DNA from: Casuarius casuarius
Taxonomy: Eukaryota; Chordata; Aves; Casuariiformes; Casuariidae
Assembly: GCA_003342895.1 (NCBI GenBank)
Contig: PTFA01000274.1
Coordinates: 1,142,001-1,206,000 of the forward strand
Direction: 5' to 3'
DNA: 64,000 nucleotides
This document shows positions 51,851 to 64,000 of this stretch, one piece after another. A model generated the notes under the pieces. It saw only the letters and a list, made by a program, of their open reading frames with translations. It was not told the origin of the DNA and ran no database searches. Within the stretch, counting starts at the first letter, position 1, and every line of letters begins with the position of its first letter. A program made the translations under genes and the position numbers.

Positions 51851-53662
51851 AATGCAGCCAAAGGACCACATTTTTCAGGTGTTCAGAGCTCATCCTCAAA
51901 GACCTTTGTGCTCCAGATCTTGAAAAAAGTTATAAAAACCTGGAAAGGAAAGAACTTGGGGAAGAGAGTAATGGCATCCTTTCCGAGACCACTCACTTCT
52001 GAAAGGCAGCAACAGGGACACGTGGACCAACAAAGCTTCGTCTTTCAAGAGAGCCCTTGTCACAGCCCGCTCAGGGGATCTGCATTCCCATAGCTTTGGG
52101 CAGCTCAGGTCCAACAGGCCATTCATCTTGCAGAGGAGATTCATAGGAATGCTGCCGTTACTGTGAACTGATGATGGTATTGCTAGACTGACCCTTATTT
52201 TGTTTGAATCAAGTGAACTAGACTATTAATCCTAAAGTGACCTTATTTTGGACTGGATTCCCTTGCTGACCTCTCCCCACTAACACATCNGATTGCCCCA
52301 TTTGTGGCTGCAAGTTACTAACTAGGGATGGGCTTGGAAATGGGGATAGGTTTCAAATTCCCTTAAAGACNGACTTTTTGTTTGTGGAACCCTAATTTCA
52401 GCCCTGGCCAAGTCAGAACAACCAGAGTTCAGTCTGCTCCACCCTAGTAGGATATGAGGGAAAACCCCGTCTCCTACTCCTGCCAATATCACAAGCTATC
52501 TCAACACTCCATATGAATGCTTCTTACTAAACTTCATCAGGTGCTGGACAGGCAGTTGGGGAAGGGTCTAGATTTAGGACAAGGAAGAAAAATTGTCTCC
52601 CAGAACCAGACTATGCACATGAACTCGAGTTCAATTAGCAGAGTACTCCCTGTATTTCCATAAGGCATTTAATTGAGCTTATGATTTTCCCCCCCCTCCC
52701 AAAAATATTTCAAGTATAGTGCCCTACAAGTCCTTCCTGCCACAAGACCACTGCAAGGACTGTTTTTAGCATCCTCTTCACCTCTCTGAAAGGCACATTT
52801 CCCCTCTGAGCTCACATATGCTGTTTGAGTTCTGTCACAGGCTGCCTGATCTCCTCCTGTGGTTGCTTACCAGTCCCAGGAACACTAACCCATGGGGTAA
52901 AGCCCCCTGAAAACAACTTACCAGGGCATTTGAGGATCAACGGGTTAAAGGCAACATTGACATGACTGCCAGCCAGACCGCTGCTTATTTTAGTCATAAA
53001 AACAACTTTTGAATTTAACTTCTGCCACTGCTCTAAGTTTTATTTCTGTTATTTATACCACTTTTTGTGCTTGGATTGTAGCTTTCAAGTTTGAGATGCT
53101 GTGCCAACTTACTGTAATGAGAAGACGTGGCTCTTTTACCCCTCTTCTGGCTCATTTAAGTGCCTGGAAGGATGTTCTTTACGTTTGCAGCCTAGAGCTG
53201 CAATACTGCTAAGCGCATCTCATTCTTAACTCTCTCACAAGCTCTCTGGGTGAGATTTGTTAATGCAAGTGACTGCGGCCAGGCCTTCGGCATTGGCTGT
53301 AAAATCCAAAGCGGCCAGATCTCTTCCACTCCTGACAGCCAGAGCAAAAGCTCGCGCAGTGAAGAACTAGACGAGCTTTTCTTTGAGTCTGCAGCATTTT
53401 TTACATTCAGTCAGCTCTGCCCAGTACATCCCAGTACCCTTCCCCCAGGAGGGCATTCTTTCCCATCTAATAATTCCTCATCGAGCCATGTGCTGAGGTT
53501 GGCTTTCCCTCAGCTTCACACCATTTTGCAAATTTAATAGCTCCTCATCTCTTGATTATCGCCTTCAGAATCAGTTTTTGATGAACCAAAATGTTTTGCA
53601 AGCAAAAGCCTACCAGTGCAGGGAGTCAGGGAAAGGGAAAAAAAACCTTCAAAACAGCTTAC

Positions 53663-53761
53663 TGAGAGTAACTGTGTCATTGATCCTGAAACTGCAGAGA
53701 ACTCTGTCAACGTTACGGGCATGTCGAAATCCATTTCCTCTCACGACAACCTGAAACGACT
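53663..53761 (-). CDS. ANTXR1: ANTXR1 exon: Ig-like (Anth_Ig) domain, first half
   Basis: This 99-nt exon completes a Glu codon across the splice and reads [20 protein letters not shown], then [12 protein letters not shown], ending on the first base of an Asn codon. It is a strong match to the ANTXR1 membrane-proximal extracellular domain. The acceptor is CTACAG and the donor is GTAAGC. The Cys in VLCSF is expected to pair with the Cys of YLLCPAP in the next exon. Residues NDT form an N-glycosylation sequon (N-X-T). The exon lies between a 3.6-kb and a 9.7-kb intron. On the other strand it is overlapped by a chance open frame. Confidence 0.95.
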
Positions 53762-56700
53762 CTGTAGCAAAAGAGACAGTAGGTTATTTGATCTCGATCA
53801 AGGCAAAGAACAGTCACGTAGACAAAGCAAGTCTTGCAATGTCTCAAGCTAAAATTTGCAATTTTTAAACAGTTTTAATTTAAAAAAGTTTAAAATGGAA
53901 CTTCCTTTCTCTCCCTACCCCATTTCAACTTGTATTTTATTTCTAGTTTCCAAAACCAGAAACACTTTAACTGACCTGCAGCACAAGCATTTAAAGTCTG
54001 AGGCAGACTTCTCCCCTTCCCCCAGCCCCGCTGCCCAGAGTGCCGTTTTATATGGCAGAAAGTTTTGGTGAATAAAAGCAGAAGTACTTTCTAGAAGAAA
54101 GGAAAATCATCCAGTGGCATATCATTTGGAGCAGTTCAAGTGCTGCTTTCCTAGATAACTGCAAAATTATCAAGGTTTCCATGAGTTTCAGGAGTTTTCA
54201 TGAGTACCCCTACATGCCTGCAGAATGACAACAAATCCTTGACTAGACTCATTTCTGTACAGTGGTACAGAAGTGTACAGTGTACTGTGTACAGTGGCAG
54301 GGAGTTCAAATATTATCCAGCTCTTTAGTCCCCAGACAGAGACCATGATCTCAGCCTACGATCTTGTGGGCATTTCCCCAAGTTTCTCCCTTTGCTGTTC
54401 TACCAGATCAACTTTACAAAGTCACAGCAGTTGGAGCACTAGCATAAAGTATCAGGGACAGTCATCACCACTTGAGTGCTGAATTGAGCAGTCTTTTCTG
54501 GAGCAAGCGTGGCTGAGGAAAGAGATATCCTCACAAGTCTTTCAGACCCCTCTCTACAGCCCTCTTTCCAGTAATATTCCAACTACTTGAATCTAGTACT
54601 GGGAAAGTACTTGCAGGAGCCATCAGCATTAAGACTTGTGAAGAAAGTACCATTTTCAGACTTTCAGATGGTGAAACAGGGCCATAATCCCAGAAAGTTC
54701 TGGTAGCAAGCAGATGTAAGGGCTCAGCCTCTGCAGCTCCCCATGGCACTTTGCTAAGAGCAAAGAAACCAGCTGCCCCCTCTCCTGTTACTATCTAAAA
54801 GGAGAGGCATTTGCAGAAAAATCCCTGCTGATGTTTACAAGTCTTCCTCCTCCCTTCTTCTGTGAATGTGCAAACACATAAAATGCTTCACGGTCAAAGA
54901 CACTGCAGGAGCACTCAGTGCATCAAAAACACCACCGTGGCTTTAAAAATCCCAGCAGCAACACTGAACCGGATTTTTGCTGATTCAAAGTTTTCTCCCT
55001 TGCATTTTACAGTCACCTTCTTTCATCTCCCTTAAGGACTTGCACACTGTACTTGTCAAAAGAGCACATTTGCTCTGGAATCTGGGCTCTGTTCCAGGTC
55101 TCATCCATTTACAGCCAAGCTGCAAAGCATCCCATCACATCTAGCCAGGGAAGTTGCCTCGCAGGCCCATTATGTGTCGTCCAAGTGCATTTGGGAAGAA
55201 CAGGGGAAGAAGTGCTCTGCTCTGGGGTGCGGGGGCTGATAGATACTTAAGAGAAATCACAGAACTGCTGGGGAATGAGAGTTCAAGTACAAAGAACAGC
55301 ATATCAATGATGTCAGATTAACCATGATGATCCTATCTCTGTTTGGAACCAAAACGAACAGATCCAGTACGAGCCCCACATTTCCGTATTGACACAAAAC
55401 CAAACCATAGGGACGCTGACATTTCAGGCAAGTGTGCTGTGCTGAAGGTGCATCACTCAGTCGGGGACCAGTCTACAGTGCAAGAGTGCTCTTGGGTGAA
55501 AGCAGGGTAATATGGAGCCCTCACATTCTCTCCTCCCCAAAACATTCTGCCACTGCTCTTTATAGAGGTGCATCAAGAAAATGCTAGGCATCAGAAATAG
55601 CCCAGCAAGGATTCATCCCCCAAGGACACTGGTGCATGTAACTTCCATATTCAACAGCATTTTCATTAGTCTCAAAAGTCCTAATTGATGAAATTAGTTG
55701 CAGTTTGAGAGCAACGGAGTTTTTGCCTGAACTCAGATGAGGCCTTTGATTGTATCTGAATAACTGTTGGTGTTTTTCAAAGTTAACATCATCACGCCTC
55801 TTGAGAAGTTCTGGCCATCCAATGTGAGCAATGTAAAACCTCTCTGTATTTCCTCCTAGCTGGCTCTTCTGGATACAGCTGTACCTTAACCCTAAATTCT
55901 CATTACGATACAGTAAATGGGAGTGATAAGATGTATAAGCAACTTGCAAGCCTGTTAGAAAGTGTTAGAGATTATAAATCATAGTTATAACCTTTTTATT
56001 TATGACTTTACATAAGCATCATGGCTTACCACTTGCTTAAGTACAATGAGTCCCCTATAAAAGTTTAAAGTGGATCTGCAACTTGCTATAATTTCCTGTC
56101 CAATCATGTGTGACCTTTGTACACTATGGCTAAGAATGTCATGGTGACGGCCATCTACTATGCTCGGGTAGACAGAGCCTATTTTGAAGCCTTTTTGTAT
56201 GAAGCAACTATTTAAAGGGCCAGCCAAAATCAGAAGTAGAAACCTACAAGCAAACAAATTCACATCAACGATGCCATCTTGACTTCAAAAGACATAAAAC
56301 ACTACTGTAATCACACACGTGGAACGCACAACTGATCCCCAGTACTTACTGGGCATTTNCATTGGTGTCTCAAATCTGCTAGGAAAATATTACTATCTAT
56401 ATGTTTAGTAATAGAGACAGATACTTGTTCCAGTAATAAGAAGTTCTGAAAGCATAAAAAAAAGCAGCTGCTTTGCAAGTGAAAAAAGAACTAGTGACGA
56501 TTAGCCTTCTCACTTGGTCTACCAAGTTAAGAAAAAGAGATATAGAATTTGTCAGATTCATCTTTCTCTATACACTTCATCTCCGGTCTCAACCTCTCTG
56601 CTTAATGAGCTGCTACACATGAAACAAACAGTTAGGTCCACTTCACAAAATGAAACAAATTCACAGGAAGCAGGTGCTCTCTGCAGCTCTCNAGCTTTCT

Positions 56701-57396
56701 TCCAAAAAGGCTGGGCTTTAATGAATGCAAAAATACTTGCCAGGACTACACAGCCACAATGTACATAGTGTAATCATATTAGAATGAACACAAAAAAGGT
56801 GGGCAGTATGATTCACACAAGTCAGCTCAATGTTTAAATACTTGTGTTCTCAGTCATTGCATCACCCAAGACATTCTCAAACATATTAGAACCCTTTAGC
56901 TCAAAGCTTGCTCACTTGACTTTTGCTAGGTTTTTTCCCCCCCTTTTTTAAAAGAAGCCCTTCCCTCAATCCTGTAAGATGAGTTTGCAAACTTTAAATC
57001 GAAACACAAGAATAATCTTGTTTTCTGGTTTGATTTGGGAATTTTGCAGCATTTTACTTCAAGTTTGGCACAGCCCGAGTAAAACAGGCTGCTTGGACTG
57101 AAAAACAATTTAGGCAAACACTCTATAGTCAAATCCAAGTTTTTCACAAGAACAAATCCCATTTTACATCACTCAGCAAAAATGGGAAATATGCAAACTA
57201 CTATAAGATTAGAAAGAAAAAAAATCTTGGATGGCTCTGAGAACCAGACTTTGGTGGAACTTCACAAAAAAAAAAAAGGCAAGAGATTTAACTCCAGTTA
57301 ATTAGTTCCTTCTGCACTCTCCAGGAATTAGAGCTGGATGGAAAGGTGTAATCATTTTAGGCAGCGTAAATGACCGTGACCTCGGTTTATACTTAC
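53762..57396 (-). other. Intron of ANTXR1 (3.6 kb)
   Basis: Holds a cluster of GTACAGTG-like words at 54255-54300. Two minus-strand open frames (55584-55949 and 56000-56263) have no recognised similarity. No named repeat is seen. Confidence 0.8.
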
Positions 57397-57457
57397 CCCC
57401 TGCACATATACTGGAAGGCTCTGCAGCCAGAATCTCAATACATGATTTCTTCAAAAT
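57397..57457 (-). CDS. ANTXR1: ANTXR1 exon: end of vWA domain and start of Ig-like domain
   Basis: This 61-nt exon encodes ILKKSCIEILAAEPSSICAG plus the first base of the next codon. It follows a pyrimidine-rich acceptor ending in TTTTAG and ends at GTAAGT. In the family, the Cys of KKSC forms a disulfide with a cysteine near the start of the vWA domain, which closes that domain; its partner is in an exon outside the window. The second Cys (SSIC) begins the Ig-like domain and is expected to pair with the Cys that ends the 42405-42483 exon. The incoming phase is 0 and the outgoing phase is 1. This is the most 5' exon of the gene in the window. Confidence 0.93.
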
Positions 57458-57752
57458 CTAAAAGACAAAAGAAATTTTGATGAAGTATCTCAGAATTGTT
57501 TCCATCAAGGCACAAACAAATCTGAAAACTTGAGAGGGAGAGAGCACACTCATTCTCACCTATCTTAACACTGTAAATTGAGTCTGTCACAATTATGTCA
57601 ACTTCACTTTTCACTGTAAGCCAAGCATACAGGTGCCATTGCTCTTCTGCTGCAAGTTACCACTATGGGAAAGGCACAATCTCCAGTATCTCAGCACAAA
57701 CTTGCCTTTGCCAACACAAGTCAGCATGCAGGCTATGACCCGGAACAACTAA

Positions 57753-57773
57753 GCTGCACTCTGAAAGTGCAGC
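57753..57773. repeat. Short hairpin
   Basis: GCTGCACT, CTGAA loop, AGTGCAGC: 8-bp perfect stem. Confidence 0.8.
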
Positions 57774-59250
57774 AGGTGTAAATTAGGCAGAGAGTCATTG
57801 TCCTCCCTTTGCAATCACACTTCCCTCTCCCAAACCCTACACTACTTCAGAGCCCCAAACTGCAGTTAAAATTCCCCAAGTTTAAACTAAGGTGTTTAGC
57901 TTTTGCCTTAAAACATCCTAAGAGCATTCATTTTGTTGCTTCCCAACTCTCAGCATGGAGGTTGCAACTTCTGAAATTACTCTAACCTGATCCACAAGAG
58001 CACATCTGAGTGCATCATCGAAATTTTACTGTCATTTCAAATCAGCATGTATGGACAGTTATTTTATTTTATTTTTTTTTAAACTAGTGTTCTCTGCATT
58101 CAGATTAAATCAACTAGGAACAGGCTTAAACTAAGCAGCATGTCTTCATAAGGGCTAGCACAGCCTTAAGCCATTTTACATGCAGNCAGTGATTTAAACA
58201 AACACTTCAACATCAGACTTGGCAAATGGCTCGTAAGTCAAGGTTTGACTTGCGCTAGGTTTGCATACTCTCTATTCTCATACTGTGTTAGAATCCCTCA
58301 AGCTGTTATTTGCAAGCAACAGCCTTTCCCCTGCTACAAAGACTAACTCAAATTCTTAACTGCACACAGTCAGCAAGTTTATGACAGCATCCGTAAGCCC
58401 TGTGAGAACAGCACCAATAACCAAGAGCTGCGGGCATTCAGCATTGGGCTGAGCAGCCCCTAGACGAGGTAATACCNATCAAAATTTAGGTCAGCTCCAA
58501 GAGGCAAGTAAATGTCAGCCAAGCATCATGACTCAAATCCAACACAAAAATTATTTTCCCAACTCTAAACTGAAACATCTGTAAGGAAAGAACAGCAACC
58601 AAGACAATAAATTCTTTAAGAAAGCAGACAATCAAGTATTTCTCTGCAACCATGGCTCTATCTCAGAAATATCTAGATGCAAAAAGTACCAATGGAGCAA
58701 CGATTTTCTCTTTAAAAAACAACATACCCAACCTCAAACTTATAAACAAAACTTTGAGTTACTCAGAAGCAGGGTAGGCAGAGGCTGAAAGGATACCACT
58801 GGCAGCCTGACAGTGAGGAAAAAGAGAAGACTTGCAGGAACAAGGGACTACACAGGGACTGTCATTGGCCAGGGGGAGGAGGGAGGGGAGGCAATCATTG
58901 AGAACTGAAAAGCACTAGGAGAACCTGAGAGGCAGAATAAGGAAGAGAAATGCAAGAAGTAAGGAGAAACTCTTTCAACATATCTGTAGCTATCTACTCA
59001 TCCATCCTGTGACAGTTCTCTACTGCTCCCGCCTTTCTTATTCCAGGTTCTGCTTCTCTGAAGATGCAGCAGTTTTCTCCAGACATGAATGGTGGGGCTA
59101 ATGAGCACAAGTAAGAGTGCTACATATTTTTCACTTTCCACTGAGAAAGGTCTCACTTAAAAACAATCTTTTCGCATTTTCTCCAACTCCCCTTTAGATT
59201 TTGCTCCTGTCACCTCTAGCATTCCGAGACCACTTTTGTTGTTGTTTTTT

Positions 59251-59280
59251 TATATATATATAAAAATAAAATATATATAT
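59251..59280 (+). repeat. AT-rich low-complexity run
   Basis: TATATATATATA, then AAAATAAA, then ATATATATAT. Confidence 0.85.
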
Positions 59281-62200
59281 TTTCTCCTCTCTTCTTCATT
59301 GACTTTCAACCAAGTTAAAAAGCAGCAGCAAATGGGTCGGAAAAGGAAAATATGAAAAATACAATAACAATCTTTAATCTAAGTAAAATCAAACAAACAC
59401 ACAAGACTAACAGTTTGAATTTCATGAACTCTATTCAGTCATTTGCAAACAATCATGCTGTAAGCCAGCTCTGAGAGGGGGTGGAATAGCAGGTGTCTCA
59501 ATTAGATGATGCAAAGCTCCCTCCCAGTCCAGTCCATTTACATGAATATAAAACTGGCCCTAACAGCTTTTTATAGTGCCAGTTGCAATATTTATTTTGC
59601 TTTAGAGTAACAAAGCTTCCAAGCCTCCAAACACCCTAACTTTATTAAGTGAAAATCAGGCAGCGGTAACTATTGCAAAAGAATTCCTTTATGCCTCTTC
59701 CTTGTTACAAAAACACATTCAAGAGGACTTCAACTTATCCAAGGCAGAAGATTTCATCAAATCTCCTGTTCCTTTCTTCCTGAAGACTGCACAGCCTTGC
59801 GTGGGCTGTAGGTGCGCTTCACTCACTCCAGGCCAGCTCCCCAAGAAAACAAAGTAGTATGCAATAGTGGTGATGCAATCTCCCACTTAATGCCTATAAA
59901 TCACTCTGACAGCATACAATGGAAAACTGATTCTGCATCTAGCCTATTTTTGTTATAGAGAACTGCCATGCTCCAGTTCCGGTTTACTTGGTATCTAACC
60001 GCATGGCCTTAAGGCAGCTTGCCTTGGCATCCATGCAGAAAAGCCCTCGAAGCACACGCTTACTTTTGACGAGGAAGCACCCTATTGTCTTCAGCAGCAC
60101 ATGCTTAATGACCAGCTCAGCTTCCCAAATCAGCATCCCATTGTAGTCTGAGGGGATCCAATTATGTTCCAACCTCAAACAGGGTCCTAGAAGGATCATT
60201 TTGTTAATATCTGTTGACACCCAAATACAAAATATAACAAATCCTTACCAATGTGTGAAATGGCATTATTTGTCATAGTTCTCCCTTGACCACCGGAGGG
60301 CTGAATTTAGCACCACCCATGACTAATCTAGTTTTCTGCCAGGCAATGCACTGAAGACCAAGAACCAGGCAAAACCATGGAGGTCACATGCGTAATTAAG
60401 GGAATGAAATTCTAAAGCTAATGAAAGCTTTTATTTGGTATACTGGGCCATGAGCATGCAGCAAGACTACTTCACTACAGCAACTAGACATTCCTTATTA
60501 TTTTTCCACTGAATTTGGGAATTCTCATTAGCAAACAGGATGTGGAAGTTTAATGGATGGTTACTGCCTATCAGCGTTAGTGTGAATGACCTACAGTCTG
60601 AGGCTAGGTACTCATTNTATCAAGCTCTGTTGAACTACCAAATAGCAAAGTCTGTTGCCAATTACAAAATAGTAATTTACTTTATTGCTTCCTGTCCAAT
60701 AATATCTACATGCGCTAAAGAATGTATTTACTTTAGTCATTTTTAAAGATGCACTGGAGGCAAGAAAGAGGAAGGAGAAAGTCTGATCACGCGCCACTAG
60801 AAGTAATGAGAAACACTATACATTCAGGACTGGGGGTGTCACGATCCTCTACACTTCAGATAGGGTAAGGTAGACGCTTTGAGTTGCTGACTTTCTGTTT
60901 AGTTGATGTAGAGAGCTTGGCTCCAACAGAAGACAGATTCAGAATATCTACGTGAAGCTCCTGCTCTGAACTGCTCTCTGGAGATCCTCCCCTTCCTTAC
61001 TGACTGCAGAAGGAGTTTCTAAAGCCAAGTTTGCTGAAGTTAGGCAGTGTACATGTAAAGCACAGTTAACGTGTCAGTGGTAACTCNGACAGCTGACTTA
61101 AATTTGCACACAGTCCGTATTTAACACCTACAGGACGGGCATCTTGCCAAGGACATCACTTTCTCTCATGCACGGACTCTTATCAGCTCTCCCAGCCCCA
61201 GAGACTGTGCAGTATAACTATCTGCTGGTAAAGCTTTAACAGCTACCTCAAAAAAGCATAAAGGCATCACCATATTTCTCATACTAGGCCTACCAGATGC
61301 TCATGTCAAGTTCTCACAAAAGTTTCCACGCTACACACANCCAGGACTGCCGTTTGTCTTTTGATTGCTTTGCCTCAGAAGTGGAGACATTCATGTAACA
61401 GAAGTATTTGGAAAAAAAGCATTTCCAGTTAACATTTCTTGGGGGTGAAGGTGTACACTGAACTGCCCTATCAATTCTAAGACTCGAGATGAGACCCAAA
61501 GAATACTTCAAGGGCACTATGCCACCATGAGATGGTACAAAGGATAAATAATTTGCACAATGTTTACAGAAGACAGTCTCGCAATACAAGCTACTTAGTA
61601 TTACTGTGCTCAGAGAATCCTATCNTAGCAACCCGGAAGTATGCCTCTCTGAGATCTGAACTAGTGTCATTGTTTAACACACTGCAAGGATCAGGCAGTA
61701 CTCTTGCTCCAAGTCACTGCTCTTCCAGTCAATGGTGGGTGGGTGGGCGAGGTTAGAGGCTAAAACTGTATCCTCCCACTTTCATGTTGCTTTGTGCTTC
61801 ACTGCCTGCACTCATACCAGACACTGAGCAGTAGGTAAAGCAGAGTTTCAGGTTTTCCTTCAAAAACTTGCTCCATTTGCTTTAAATTCACAAGTTATGA
61901 TCTGTAAAAATGCCTCACAGGAACTACAGCTACAAAGAAAAATGTGATGAAGTATTTCAGTTCCCTTGATTTGCTTTCCAGCTTATAGGAATCAGGCATC
62001 TGTTCTTCTACCAGATTCTTCCCTCACTCCTAACACAAAATCCCCATTAAATAGGTTTCTTCAGCCGAAGCTTTAGCAGTGGCTGTTTCGCTATGGGAGA
62101 GAGAAAGCAATTCATTCGCTTCATAAGAATCCCACGGGAATTCACAGGGGACAAGGATGGACCAAAACCCACCGCACACCAAATGCCTTTAAGCTTCCAC

Positions 62201-64000
62201 TAAGAATCATGTTAAGCATGACTTCAGCATGGGAATGTATTTTCAGTTCCTATAAGTACAGCCTCCAGGGCACAGCCTGAATAGCTTAGCAGTGCACAGA
62301 CAGTCAAGAACAGCCTTCCTCTGACAGCGCAGAGCAGATATCTCCCTTACAGCTGCTGCCTTCCAAAGACTTGGTGGCTCCTGTGGACTGGCCAGAAAGC
62401 AAGTGCAGGTGTACCAGAAAATTTGCAGACCCACCGCCCTCAATTTTTGCTCAGCAGATATAGAAAGGCCCAGCAGAGAGCTGGCCTCGAGCCCTCTCCC
62501 CCCAGCTCCCACTCTCTTCCCCATCTTAGAGGGACCTTTTAGTCAGCTACCTCTGTACATGCAAAGGGTGGGGAAAGGTTTGCTCCCCAGGATTGAGGGG
62601 AGGAGGGCAAAGTTAGGCCATCTAAGCAGGAACACAGGACAGTTCATACTAATTCGCTACAGGTCTAAACAAATCCAAGTCCCCACTTCTCAGAAGTGAC
62701 TCAAACTCTAATCTCTCCTAGACTCATCATTTCATGTTCCCTTTCCTTCGGTGTCCCTGTCACTTCAACCAGCAACTACAAAAGCCTGCCCTATCCCCTC
62801 TACACATGGCTGAGCATCCTTGCTGTACTAGCTCTTAGACANGAATCAAATGAAGCTTCCAAGGCTCACAGCTCTTTCAACATGAAAATGGTCTCCTGTG
62901 AACAAACGCTTTGCTTGCCCCAAGAAAGAAGTGCTTTGCAAGGACAACAAAGCAGAGAACGAAGCAGCTCTTATTTTCTGGGCAGAAGAATCACAGCCAT
63001 TCTAGAAAGTAACTAAAGTCCTTCTTGCCATNCCTTTTACATATCTTTCCACCCGGCCTACTGCCATCACTCCAACTCAAGCACAATGCACTATCTGCTT
63101 TTTAGGATAAATGCTGTGTTCTGACCTTCCAGAAGGGATCATCAGGAAGCATGATCCCCACGTGACAACACTACTCTGCTTTCAGCAAGAGATCAGGTCA
63201 CAAACTCATTACTGTGCAATTGCATTTCCCAGTAACCCTCCTTTCTAGAGCTGATAAATCTTGCACCAGTCAGCCAAAGTGGTTCTTGACTAGGTTCCTG
63301 GAGGCTGAAGGCTTCCCATTCTGTCAAGTATAACCAGAAAGGAAGTGAGAACTGCTTCTGGAATTCATTAAATACAGCTACAAAGGGAACGCAGGGCTGG
63401 GAAGCAAGATAGTGTTTCTAGTTGTTTTGTTGCTTTCTTAAATGACATGCAACACCTGACTGTCCAAGAGAATTGAGGCAGTAACTCCACACTTGGAGTG
63501 CCAGGAAAACCAATAACCAAAGGATTATATTCCATCTACATGCAAGAGCACAAGGGAAAATTGAGCCTGTGCTGCGGGAACAGTTTTGCTTGCTACTATG
63601 TGGTCAAAATAGCGTGCAACTGCTGTAAACACAGAAATCTGAGACCCCCCTTGGTGAAGCTACCCTTCCCAGCTTTAAGTGGAAAGTTGCAGATTTCATC
63701 TGTTTTACCAGCTAAAAAGCCTATACCAAAATGAACATCTCACCCATCCCTAAAAGGATTTCCCATCCTTCCTTGTAGTCATGGGAAACTGAATCTAATT
63801 AGAATGGTTATTGGATAGAACTGAACAAAGGAAAAAAACACAGAAAGTGATCTGAAAACATACTCTTTCCTAGTGAATGCTTGGCACATTTTACATTTAT
63901 AAAAACAGTACGTATATCCTTTCGTACATTGCCTTTCCAGCTCAGTCAAGGGAAGCACTGGCCCTGGGTGAGGCAGGATTAGATCACCCAGTTTTAGAGC

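Larger units (their letters stand above)
43917..53662 (-). other. Intron of ANTXR1 (9.7 kb)
   Basis: Contains the clearest MIR remnant in the window (about 46955-47065), an (AAC)n run (45708-45723), weaker MIR-like pieces (about 49885-49985 and 51700-51850) and a partial palindromic-family copy near 50640-50690. An exon-like stretch with a good donor at about 50890-50980 was examined and rejected. Confidence 0.8.
57458..64000 (-). other. Intron, partial (leads to vWA-domain exons off the right edge)
   Basis: At least 6.5 kb. I searched the minus strand for the preceding vWA exon and did not find it. Visible content: a small hairpin at 57753-57773 and an AT-rich low-complexity run at 59251-59280. 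The rest shows nothing recognisable. Confidence 0.75.

Noticed and set aside
55584..56263. Two neighbouring minus-strand frames that might be a transposon remnant
   Set aside because: I see no transposase, reverse-transcriptase or other motif and no terminal repeats.
60247..60300. Possible upstream ANTXR1 exon with a GTAAGG donor on the minus strand
   Set aside because: None of its three frames reads as vWA-domain sequence, and two have early stops.

Overview
This is an intronic and exonic slice of a vertebrate nuclear gene. Nine exons on the minus strand, at 57397-57457, 53663-53761, 43847-43916, 42405-42483, 26163-26258, 15089-15130, 6526-6621, 5859-6026 and 636-716, join without a frame break into 792 nt (264 codons). 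I recognise the product as ANTXR1 (anthrax toxin receptor 1, also called TEM8). It is a single-pass surface receptor that links extracellular matrix to the actin cytoskeleton. The 5' exons (signal peptide and nearly all of the von Willebrand A domain) lie beyond the right edge. The final proline-rich tail exon and the 3' UTR lie beyond the left edge.

Read from right to left, the exons encode the end of the vWA domain and its closing cysteine (57.4 kb), the Ig-like membrane-proximal domain (53.7, 43.9 and 42.4 kb), the transmembrane helix with a juxtamembrane Cys-Cys pair (26.2 kb), and the cytoplasmic region: a small proline-rich exon (15.1 kb), an acidic stretch plus conserved core (6.6 and 5.9 kb) and the segment before the final tail (0.7 kb). 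Every intron has GT-AG ends. Intron lengths run from 499 bp to about 16.1 kb.

Everything else is intron. The repeats suggest a sauropsid (bird, crocodilian or turtle). There are CR1-type LINE fragments (about 2.3 and 20.4 kb), worn MIR-like SINE remnants, and several copies of a palindromic repeat centred on TTGACTTCA that I associate with turtle, crocodile and bird genomes. I cannot name the species. Single N characters occur roughly once per kilobase, which looks like unresolved base calls.

I found no second gene, no convincing non-coding RNA, no endogenous virus and no prokaryotic-type system. The most useful leads are two open read-throughs past splice donors, one of which would give a receptor without a membrane anchor, the palindromic repeat family, and a perfect 24-nt palindrome near 13.0 kb.
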